Of a stretch of 12,305 nt of DNA, positions 1 through 6,256 are shown one piece after another. The position numbers and the translations under genes are program-made. Source of the stretch: Candidatus Mnemosynella bozhongmuii (GTDB taxonomy: Archaea; Halobacteriota; Archaeoglobi; Mnemosynellales; Mnemosynellaceae); assembly GCA_014361165.1 (NCBI GenBank), contig JACIWD010000025.1, forward strand, positions 1 through 12,305, written 5' to 3'. How positions within the stretch are numbered: the stretch's first letter is position 1; each line of letters starts with the position of its first letter. The notes below the pieces were generated by a model, which was not told the DNA's origin, made no database searches, and saw only the letters and a list, made by a program, of their open reading frames with translations.

Positions 1-1130
1 GCATCTCCGGTCTTCAGGAACTGCGGGTTCTCCTCCTTCACCTGTCCGGTTCTCGGATCGAGCTTCTTCTGGAGCTCTATGAATCTGCAGGCAACCTGAG
101 CGGTGTGGCAGTGCACAACTGGAGTGTATCCAACTGTTATAGCAGTTGGATGCTGGAGCACGACTATCTGTGCCGTGAACTCATCTGCAACGGTCGGAGG
201 ATTATCCGGATGACCGCAGACATCTCCTCTTCTCAGATCATTCTTGCTGACACCTCTGACGTTGAAGCCTATGTTATCGCCCGGATAGGCCTCCGGAATC
301 TCCTCGTGATGCATCTCGATGCTCTTGACCTCTCCGCTAACTCCGGCTGGCTCGAAAACAACCTTGTCACCCTTTCTCAGAATTCCAGTCTCAACTCTCC
401 CAACCGGAACAGTTCCGACTCCGGAGATTGAGTAGACATCCTGAACCGGAATTCTAAGCGGCTTGTCGATTGGCTTCTCCGGCTCTTTCAGCAGATCGAG
501 AGCCTCCATGACGGTTGGACCCTTATACCACGGAGTCTTGTCGCTGAGCTTCACGATGTTCACACCGTAGTATGCGGAAATCGGAATGAACGGAATCTCA
601 GCCGGTTTGTATCCGACCATCTGGAGAAGCTTTGAAACCTCCTCCTTCACTTCATTGAATCTCTTCTCATCATAATTCACTGCATCCATCTTGTTTATTG
701 CAACAATCAGCTGATTTATTCCAAGAGTTCTCGCAAGGAAGACGTGCTCCTTGGTCTGTGCCATGACTCCATCCGGAGCGGCAACGACGAGAATTGCTGC
801 ATCTGCCTGTGAAGCTCCGGTAATCATGTTCTTCACGAAGTCCCTGTGTCCTGGACAGTCCACGATTGTGAAGTAATATTTCTCTGTTTCGAACTTCTGG
901 TGAGAGACGTCTATCGTGAGACCTCTTTCTCTCTCCTCCTTGAGATTGTCCATGACCCATGCGAATTCGAAGGTTGCCTTACCCTTCTGCTCAGCCTCTT
1001 TTCTATACTGCTCTATGAGATGCTGCGGAATGTTTCCTGTCTCATAGAGAAGTCTTCCGACCAGAGTGCTCTTTCCGTGATCCACATGTCCGATAACTGC
1101 CAGATTTATATGAGGCTTTTTATCTGCCAT
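1..1130 (-). CDS. tuf: Translation elongation factor EF-1A (aEF-1alpha), 3' end cut off by the window
   Basis: This GTPase carries aminoacyl-tRNA to the ribosomal A site. I translated it by hand from an ATG at 1130; 376 codons fit before the edge. Archaeal EF-1A is usually about 420-430 residues, so roughly the last 45-50 residues of domain III are missing. The G domain shows the P-loop GHVDHGKST at 14-22, switch I KEERERGLTID at 64-74, switch II DCPGH at 91-95, NKMD at 146-149 and the ISAYYG G5 region at 184-189. Domain II carries VSKNDLRRGDVCGH, the archaeal/eukaryotic form rather than bacterial EF-Tu. A second in-frame ATG lies two codons upstream (1136), but the purine-rich SD (GGGGG, 1138-1142) abuts it, so 1130 is preferred. 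It lies 24 nt after EF-2, the widest gap in the window, and may also be driven by a promoter inside EF-2. All arginines read are AGA/AGG, fitting very high expression. Confidence 0.97.
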   Translation of the reverse strand, partial: MADKKPHINLAVIGHVDHGKSTLVGRLLYETGNIPQHLIEQYRKEAEQKGKATFEFAWVMDNLKEERERGLTIDVSHQKFETEKYYFTIVDCPGHRDFVKNMITGASQADAAILVVAAPDGVMAQTKEHVFLARTLGINQLIVAINKMDAVNYDEKRFNEVKEEVSKLLQMVGYKPAEIPFIPISAYYGVNIVKLSDKTPWYKGPTVMEALDLLKEPEKPIDKPLRIPVQDVYSISGVGTVPVGRVETGILRKGDKVVFEPAGVSGEVKSIEMHHEEIPEAYPGDNIGFNVRGVSKNDLRRGDVCGHPDNPPTVADEFTAQIVVLQHPTAITVGYTPVVHCHTAQVACRFIELQKKLDPRTGQVKEENPQFLKTGD

Positions 1131-1154
1131 TTTCATTCCCCCTTTCTAACTTTT

Positions 1155-3347
1155 TCACAGACTCATATAATCACTTGCTTTTGGTATTTCAAGCTTTAAA
1201 CCTTTTCGTTCACGTATCTTGAGGATGATTTCCTCCTGCATGTTCTGAGGAACAGGTGCGAATCCTCCATGCTCTGTTGCCCAGAGTGCTCTTCCTTCGG
1301 TAGCGGATCTTATGTCTCCTGCGAAGCCAAACATCTCCGCCACTGGAACGACGGCCTTAACAGTTATCATCTCCCCTTCCTGCTCCATCTCAACAATCTG
1401 ACCTCTTCTCGACTGAATCTCTCTTGTAACTGAACCGAGATACTGCTGCGGAACCGTTATGAAGAGTTTCTGAAGCGGCTCAAGAAGTGTTGGCTTATCG
1501 CTAAGCATCGCGGCAAATATCGCAGATCTTACCGCAGGAATGACCTGAGCCGGACCTCTGTGAACGGCGTCTTCGTGAAGCTTCACATCCACAAGCTTCA
1601 CCTTCAGGCCAACCACGGGTTCTCTTGCCAGAGGACCTGCCCTCACCGCATCATGGAATCCCTCGAGGATGAGCTCCATGGTCTCCTGGAGATACTGAAT
1701 ACCCTTTGTCATATTCAGAAATGCATTTCCCTCATAGAGGTCAACAACGTTTCTCGCCTCTTCCTTATCCATCCCTGCCTCTTCCAGAATTCTCCTCCTC
1801 TCTGCCTCAGGGGTCTTCATTGAGACCTCTCCAGAGCGGATGAGCTCAACAACCTCCTTTTCAAGAGGCTCAACGGTTATGTAAAATCTGTTGTGCCTGT
1901 TCGGTGATTTTCCTTCAACCGGACCTGCCTTGCCCATTACGGTTTCCCGGTAAACAACAATGGGTGGTGAGGTATTGATGGGAATGCCCTTATCAACGCT
2001 GATCTTGTGAGTTATGATCTCGAGATGAAGTTCTCCCATTCCCGAGATGAGATGCTCTCCTGTCTCCTCATTTATCTCAACCCTTACCGTTGGATCCTCC
2101 TTTGAAATCTGCCTGAGAACCTCTATAAGTCTCGGGAGATCCTTCGTGTTCTTGGCCTCAACCGCAATCGTAACCACAGGTTCGCTTGTGTGTCTTATCT
2201 CCTCGAAAGGCGTCATCTCCGGATCGGTTGTCGCAGTGCTTCCAACTATTGCATCTTTCAGCCCGACAACTGCTGCGATGTTTCCTGCGGGGATCTCCTC
2301 GACCTCAATTCTTTCAGGACCCATGTAGACTCCGACCTGCTGAACCCTGTTGACCTTGTTTGTTCCGAGAATGTAGAGCTCCATACCCCTCCTCAGAGTT
2401 CCGGAGAAGAGCCTTCCGGTTGCAACCTCTCCGGCATGAGGATCAATGTCTATATCTGTTATCATGAAGGCAACAGGACCGTTGGGATCGCATTCCATCA
2501 TGCTCTTCGCAACTTCGCTGTTCAGATCTCCCTTCCATATGACCTTCAATCTGTCCTTCTGAGCCTCAATTGGATTGGGAAGATGCCTGACGACCATGTT
2601 CAGAACAACCTTGTGAAGGGGACAGAGCTTCGCAAGCTCCTTCATTTCATCCTTCTGACAGTACTCATAAACTTCATTGAATCCTATTCCGCTCTTCTGC
2701 ATCCACGGAACACTGATTGCCCAGTTGTAGAGAGCGGAACCAAACGCAACAGAACCGTTCGCGGGATCGACTCTCCAGCCAGCCTCATACTTCTCCCTGT
2801 TCATGCTCCTTATCAGGGAGTTCACATTTGAGATGACCTTTGCGAGTCTCCTCTGCATCTCCTCCTTATCCACCTTGAGCTCATTGATCATTCTGTCTAT
2901 CTTATTCACGAAGAGCACAGGTTTGACATTCTCCCTGAGAGCCTGTCTCAGGACTGTTTCAGTCTGGGGCATGACTCCCTCAACTGCATCAACGACAACT
3001 ATTGCTCCGTCAACAGCTCTCATGGCTCTTGTAACATCTCCTCCGAAATCAACGTGCCCGGGAGTGTCAATGAGATTTATGAGATACTCCTCTCCCTCGA
3101 ACTCGTGGACCATTGAAACGTTTGCCGCATTTATTGTGATTCCTCTAAGCTGCTCAAGTTCATAGAAGTCAAGAAACAGCTGCTTTCCGGCGAGCTCCTC
3201 GCTGATCATTCCTGCTCCCGCGAGAAGATTATCGGAAAGTGTTGTCTTCCCGTGATCAATGTGAGCAACTATTCCTATGTTTCTGATCTTCTCTGGCTGA
3301 TACATCAGTTTTTTAACCTTTTCAACCATTTTCTTCCTTCTGCCCAT
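1155..3347 (-). CDS. fusA: Translation elongation factor EF-2 (archaeal EF-G counterpart)
   Basis: EF-2 is the GTPase that translocates tRNA and mRNA through the ribosome. The 730-residue protein matches the usual archaeal length (about 730). Its N-terminus MGRRKKMVEKVK is typical of archaeal EF-2, which fixes the ATG at 3347. P-loop AHIDHGKTT is at 28-36, switch I RGITI at 68-72, switch II DTPGH at 94-98 and NKID at 148-151. The C-terminal domain IV has HEDAVHRGPAQ; by comparison with the family the second His, residue 596, is the one converted to diphthamide. An ideal SD (AGGTGAT, 3352-3358) overlaps the uS7 stop, and only 5 nt separate the genes. Switch I is slightly unusual (FYELEQLRGITIN, where I expect roughly FDEQEQARGITID). 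The last roughly 20 codons are AT-rich with atypical codons and may hide a promoter for EF-1A. Confidence 0.98.
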   Translation of the reverse strand: MGRRKKMVEKVKKLMYQPEKIRNIGIVAHIDHGKTTLSDNLLAGAGMISEELAGKQLFLDFYELEQLRGITINAANVSMVHEFEGEEYLINLIDTPGHVDFGGDVTRAMRAVDGAIVVVDAVEGVMPQTETVLRQALRENVKPVLFVNKIDRMINELKVDKEEMQRRLAKVISNVNSLIRSMNREKYEAGWRVDPANGSVAFGSALYNWAISVPWMQKSGIGFNEVYEYCQKDEMKELAKLCPLHKVVLNMVVRHLPNPIEAQKDRLKVIWKGDLNSEVAKSMMECDPNGPVAFMITDIDIDPHAGEVATGRLFSGTLRRGMELYILGTNKVNRVQQVGVYMGPERIEVEEIPAGNIAAVVGLKDAIVGSTATTDPEMTPFEEIRHTSEPVVTIAVEAKNTKDLPRLIEVLRQISKEDPTVRVEINEETGEHLISGMGELHLEIITHKISVDKGIPINTSPPIVVYRETVMGKAGPVEGKSPNRHNRFYITVEPLEKEVVELIRSGEVSMKTPEAERRRILEEAGMDKEEARNVVDLYEGNAFLNMTKGIQYLQETMELILEGFHDAVRAGPLAREPVVGLKVKLVDVKLHEDAVHRGPAQVIPAVRSAIFAAMLSDKPTLLEPLQKLFITVPQQYLGSVTREIQSRRGQIVEMEQEGEMITVKAVVPVAEMFGFAGDIRSATEGRALWATEHGGFAPVPQNMQEEIILKIRERKGLKLEIPKASDYMSL
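1193..1208 (-). promoter_or_regulatory. Candidate archaeal BRE/TATA promoter for EF-1A, inside the 3' end of EF-2
   Basis: On the minus strand the sequence reads CGAAAAGG (1208-1201) followed by TTTAAAGC (1200-1193). This resembles an archaeal TFB recognition element joined to a TATA box. Transcription would be expected about 25 nt downstream of the box centre, near 1170-1175, giving a leader of about 40 nt that contains the SD of EF-1A. The signal lies within coding sequence for the EF-2 tail. There the codons CGT and CGA are used for arginine, while almost every other arginine in EF-2 is AGA or AGG. Seen: the motif and the codon shift. Inferred: promoter activity. Confidence 0.38.
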
Positions 3348-3351
3348 TTAG

Positions 3352-3358
3352 ATCACCT
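3352..3358 (-). promoter_or_regulatory. Shine-Dalgarno of EF-2, fused with the uS7 stop codon
   Basis: AGGTGAT on the minus strand, 4 nt before the EF-2 ATG. It would pair fully with the usual archaeal 16S rRNA tail (AUCACCUCC). The TGA stop of uS7 (3355-3353) is part of the site, so a ribosome finishing uS7 stops directly on the EF-2 initiation site, which suggests translational coupling. Confidence 0.75.
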
Positions 3359-3931
3359 TGCAGCCTTTGCTATTCTCTCCTTCTCCTCCTTCTTGCTTAT
3401 TGAATAGCACTTGGCATCATTATTTGCAGCCGCTATTATTTCCGAGGCAAGAGCCTCCTCAATTGATCTTCTGCTCTTGAAGGATGCTTCTCGTGCTCCT
3501 TTCGCTATATTCATGAGAGCCTGATCAATTCTTCTTATTGTTGATGTATCGACCGCTTTTGGAACTGCTATTCCTCCGTATTTCAACCTGACTATCTCCT
3601 CTCTCGGTCCGGCATTCTCTATTGCTTTTATCAGAACTTCCACTGGATTTTTCTTTGTTCTTCTGTGAATTATCTCAAAAGCCTCCTTAACAATATTGTA
3701 AGCCTGATGCTTCTTTCCGGTATTGTGCTCTGTTCTCATCACCTTGTTTATGAGCCTCTCAACAATCGGAACATTGACCTTGAGAAACTTCTGCTTCGCA
3801 TGTCTTCCATGAGAGTGGAGAGCGTATCTCGGAGTTAGAGAAACATACATTCTTATTGCAGGATCATCAATGTTGATTTCGGAAACATCCCATTTTCCGA
3901 AAACCTTTTCCGATGCGCTGAGCTTCACCAA
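3353..3931 (-). CDS. rps7: 30S ribosomal protein uS7
   Basis: uS7 is a primary 16S rRNA-binding protein of the small-subunit head, near the E site and mRNA exit. The 192-residue length suits the archaeal/eukaryotic form, which has an N-terminal extension compared with bacterial S7 (about 156). Diagnostic stretches are NPVEVLIKAIENAGPREE (95-112), the following KYGG and VPKAVD, and the C-terminal SISKKEEKERIAKAAR (177-192). The start codon is TTG at 3931: an SD GGTGAT (3942-3937) lies 5 nt upstream and no ATG is available in frame nearby. A GTG is the very next codon (3928), 8 nt from the SD, and is the alternative. The gene follows uS12 by 6 nt and precedes EF-2 by 5 nt. Confidence 0.97.
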   Translation of the reverse strand: MVKLSASEKVFGKWDVSEINIDDPAIRMYVSLTPRYALHSHGRHAKQKFLKVNVPIVERLINKVMRTEHNTGKKHQAYNIVKEAFEIIHRRTKKNPVEVLIKAIENAGPREEIVRLKYGGIAVPKAVDTSTIRRIDQALMNIAKGAREASFKSRRSIEEALASEIIAAANNDAKCYSISKKEEKERIAKAAR

Positions 3932-3936
3932 ATCCC

Positions 3937-3943
3937 ATCACCT
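3937..3943 (-). promoter_or_regulatory. Shine-Dalgarno of uS7, fused with the uS12 stop; supports a TTG start
   Basis: AGGTGAT on the minus strand contains the TGA stop of uS12 (3940-3938). It lies 5 nt before TTG (3931) and 8 nt before GTG (3928). EF-2 and rpoA1 have the same kind of site at 4-5 nt from their ATG, so TTG is the better-placed start. Confidence 0.65.
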
Positions 3944-4366
3944 CATGGGTTTCTCCTTTCTTCCACGCACGAGCTCCTCAAGCGAGACATTGTTCACTGC
4001 TATGACCTTGAATCTCACTCCCGGAATGTCTCCCATCGATCTTCCCATTCTGCCCCCTATCCTCTCTATCAGCACCTCATCGTGCTCATTTATGAAATTG
4101 ATTGCACCGTCTCCCGGACAGAATGCGGTCACCTGCTTACCGTTCTTTATCAGCTGAACCCTGACACACTTTCTGATTGCTGAATTCGGCTGTCTTGCCT
4201 CTATTCCGACCTTTTCAAGAACTATTCCTCTTGCCTGGGGCGCTCCCTCAATTGGATCAGCCTTCACATTGAGACCGAGAACTCTTCTGCTGTATTCCTT
4301 ATCGCTCCATCTGAACTTCTTCCTGTCCTTCATCAATTTTCGAGCTGCGAACAACCCTCTCGCCAT
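3938..4366 (-). CDS. rps12: 30S ribosomal protein uS12
   Basis: uS12 sits at the decoding centre and affects codon-anticodon accuracy. The 142-residue archaeal form shows the conserved loop ARQPNSAIRKC (57-67), equivalent to the bacterial KKPNSALRK loop known for streptomycin-resistance mutations, and the second conserved loop GRSMGDIPGVRFKV (108-121). The ATG at 4366 gives MARGLFAARKL, typical of archaeal uS12. An ATG 7 nt upstream is out of frame. A purine-rich stretch (GAGAGGGATG) precedes the start, and 12 nt separate it from the nusA stop. It opens the archaeal str-type block uS12-uS7-EF-2-EF-1A. A weak TATA-like stretch inside nusA could give it extra transcription, but evidence is thin. 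Confidence 0.98.
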   Translation of the reverse strand: MARGLFAARKLMKDRKKFRWSDKEYSRRVLGLNVKADPIEGAPQARGIVLEKVGIEARQPNSAIRKCVRVQLIKNGKQVTAFCPGDGAINFINEHDEVLIERIGGRMGRSMGDIPGVRFKVIAVNNVSLEELVRGRKEKPMR

Positions 4367-4378
4367 ATTTCATCCCTC

Positions 4379-4810
4379 TCACACAACTATCACATCATCA
4401 ACAGCGTGATGTCTCCTCAATATATGTCTCACCTTTTGAATGTTTCTTCCATTCTTCCCTATGGCAATTCCCTTTTCTGTTGGAGATACCTCTACATAAA
4501 TAATTCGTTTGCCTCCCCTCCTAACATCCCTTATCCTTCTCGGTTTCACCGGCATGAAGAGGTTGTGAATGAACTCCTCAAGATCCTCTGAATGCTCCAC
4601 TATCTCAACGTTCATGCCCAGTGCCTTTCTGACTCTCTCGACGGTTGAGCCGCCTCTGCCTATTGCGAGACCCGCCATACCCTTTTTCACAACATAAACA
4701 ACTCTACCGTTCTCGCCATCCACAAAGCAATCCTTCGGAGAGATCCCTGTGAGCGTTTCAAAGAGGCTTATGTATCTCATCTCCTCCTCGGTTATTCTCA
4801 GCTCAGCCAC
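4379..4810 (-). CDS. nusA: Archaeal NusA-like transcription elongation/termination protein (two KH domains)
   Basis: This is the short archaeal NusA. It corresponds only to the tandem KH RNA-binding domains of bacterial NusA and lacks the N-terminal polymerase-binding domain and S1 domain. The 143 residues contain two KH GXXG loops: GRGG at 51-54 (AGLAIGRGGSTVERVRKALG region) and GKNG at 118-121 (GIAIGKNGRNIQKV). A basic linker, KPRRIRDVRRGGKR, lies at 89-102. The best start is GTG at 4810, overlapping the eL30 stop by 8 nt, with a GGTG about 8 nt upstream as a modest SD. Its place between RNA polymerase and str-block genes is the conserved archaeal arrangement and suggests a role coupled to transcription elongation; the biochemical role in archaea is less settled than in bacteria. 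Codon use is less biased than in the ribosomal and elongation-factor genes. Confidence 0.94.
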   Translation of the reverse strand: MAELRITEEEMRYISLFETLTGISPKDCFVDGENGRVVYVVKKGMAGLAIGRGGSTVERVRKALGMNVEIVEHSEDLEEFIHNLFMPVKPRRIRDVRRGGKRIIYVEVSPTEKGIAIGKNGRNIQKVRHILRRHHAVDDVIVV

Positions 4811-5099
4811 TCTCCAACACCCCGAGGATATTGGAGTCCCCTTCGTCTATTACTGCCATTGCAGCTATCGAAAATGGCTTTCCGCATGCTGCTCCGAGCT
4901 CTATTCCCGGAAGCACGTGATAGAAGATTGGAACCCCTGTCTTCTTGATTCTCTCTATGATCTCTTCAGGGCAGTTTGAGGCAACTATCACGAGCTTTGC
5001 CTCTCCCTTTTCACACGCCTTTATTGTCCTCTTGCTGCCTATAACAACCTTTCCTGTCTGCATTGCAGTTCTTATTGCTCTATTAACATCCACACTCAT
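4803..5099 (-). CDS. rpl30e: 50S ribosomal protein eL30 (L30e)
   Basis: eL30 is a large-subunit protein shared by archaea and eukaryotes, of the L7Ae/L30e RNA-binding fold that recognises kink-turn-like RNA. The 98-residue length is right for the family. Conserved blocks are GSKRTIKACEKGEAKLVIVA (21-40) with SNCP just after, then ELGAACGKPF (67-76) and AVIDEGDSNIL (82-92). The ATG at 5099 overlaps the rpoA2 stop as ATGA (4 nt), with GGAGG 6 nt upstream as the SD. Its 3' end overlaps nusA by 8 nt. These overlaps imply translational coupling of rpoA2, eL30 and nusA. Confidence 0.96.
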   Translation of the reverse strand: MSVDVNRAIRTAMQTGKVVIGSKRTIKACEKGEAKLVIVASNCPEEIIERIKKTGVPIFYHVLPGIELGAACGKPFSIAAMAVIDEGDSNILGVLESG

Positions 5100-6256
5100 T
5101 GTTTGCCTCCCACCATCTCTTTCTTCACAACAAGCTCAACATCACCGGTTCCGAGTTTTATTGGCTGACCGACTATAACGTTTTCCGTAACTCCAACAAG
5201 TTCATCAACCTCTCCTCTCATGGCAGCCTCAAGCAGGTGATTCACCGTCTCCTCGAAGGCTGCTCTCGAAAGGACGCTTGTCTTCTCTCCGGCAACTCCG
5301 TGTCTTCCTATCTGCTTAAGCTCTCCATCTGCGGTCATAATATCTGCTACAAGCATGATATGACGAATATCAACATTTAAACCCTGCTCCTCAAGTGTTT
5401 CCATTGCCTCATTTATTATTGCGTTTCGAGCAGCCTCTATTCCGAGAACTTCTGCAATCTCGTTTATGTTATTTGTTTTTGTTCTTCTCGAATCAACACC
5501 CTCGAGCTGGAGAACCTTTTTCAGAGCAGAACCCTCGGTATAGAGAACATACTCATCATTCTCCTTCCTTATAATCACTCTTCGAATCTCCTCGATTCCC
5601 TTAACGTTGATGTTCTTTATTTTCTCCGCAAGCTGGAGAAGCTTTCTGTATGAGGGTTCTCCAAGAGAAATTATTATTCTGTTCCCCTCATAAGTCGCCT
5701 CTTCATTTACAGAGGATGCAATTTTCTCAAAGAGCTCCTCAATTGTTATGCCCCGCTGCTTTGCCTTCTTCTCATTCATCTCCACAATGATTTTCATTTC
5801 GGTGAGATCTGTCTGAATTGTTGCTATGTCTATCACTCTTGTGGACTCAATTCTCCATGCGATCTCTCTTGCCTTCTCCCTGTCATATCTGTATTCCTCC
5901 TCAAGATAAACCGTCATCATCGGAGTGCTTGGGGTCTTTCTGGCATCGAGAATCTCTATCAATCTGGGAAGTCCGAGAGTGACGTTTATTTCCGCGACAC
6001 CCGCATAGTGGAATGTTCTCATCGTCATCTGAGTTCCGGGCTCTCCGATCGATTGAGCTGCAACTATTCCAACTGCCTCACAGGGATCAACGATCTTCTT
6101 GGAGTACTCCTCAAGTATTCTCTTCTCAATCTCTTTGAACTTCTCTTCTGTGACTCTCTTACCTTTCAGAGCTTCTTTCAGTTCCTCTATTATCTTCTCT
6201 GGAAGGGGCAGTTCCTCAATCCTTCTGTTCAGCTCATCCTCACTCAGAACGTTCAT
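5096..6256 (-). CDS. rpoA2: DNA-directed RNA polymerase subunit A'' (Rpo1C)
   Basis: This is the C-terminal part of the largest RNA polymerase subunit, which in archaea is a separate gene; together with A' it equals bacterial beta' or eukaryotic Rpb1. The 386 residues include the trigger-loop region (SIGEPGTQMTMRTFHYAGV, 69-87, followed by NVTLGLPRL at 91-99), which closes over the incoming NTP. The conserved C-terminal region runs HIMLVADIMTADGELKQIGR (299-318) then HGVAGEKTSVLSRAAFE, and ends near the GQPIKLGTG block (about 363-371). The split lies between bridge helix (in A') and trigger loop (here), as in other archaea. The ATG at 6256 overlaps the rpoA1 stop by 4 nt (ATGA), with a G/A-rich stretch just upstream. 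No intein or insertion is seen. Confidence 0.97.
   Translation of the reverse strand: MNVLSEDELNRRIEELPLPEKIIEELKEALKGKRVTEEKFKEIEKRILEEYSKKIVDPCEAVGIVAAQSIGEPGTQMTMRTFHYAGVAEINVTLGLPRLIEILDARKTPSTPMMTVYLEEEYRYDREKAREIAWRIESTRVIDIATIQTDLTEMKIIVEMNEKKAKQRGITIEELFEKIASSVNEEATYEGNRIIISLGEPSYRKLLQLAEKIKNINVKGIEEIRRVIIRKENDEYVLYTEGSALKKVLQLEGVDSRRTKTNNINEIAEVLGIEAARNAIINEAMETLEEQGLNVDIRHIMLVADIMTADGELKQIGRHGVAGEKTSVLSRAAFEETVNHLLEAAMRGEVDELVGVTENVIVGQPIKLGTGDVELVVKKEMVGGKQ

Noticed and set aside
105..431. Plus-strand open frame of 108 codons near the window edge
   Set aside because: It is antisense to domains II/III of EF-1A; the minus-strand reading gives the conserved elongation-factor sequence without interruption.
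670..960. Minus-strand open frame of 96 codons
   Set aside because: It lies in another frame inside EF-1A, whose true frame shows the switch II and NKMD motifs across the same bases.
1131..1154. Terminator between EF-2 and EF-1A
   Set aside because: The 24-nt gap has no hairpin and no T-run on the minus strand; it is A/G-rich and is better explained as the EF-1A ribosome binding region.
2190..2831. Plus-strand open frame of 213 codons
   Set aside because: It is fully antisense to EF-2, shows no domain, and has no separate upstream region or SD; it is a shadow frame.
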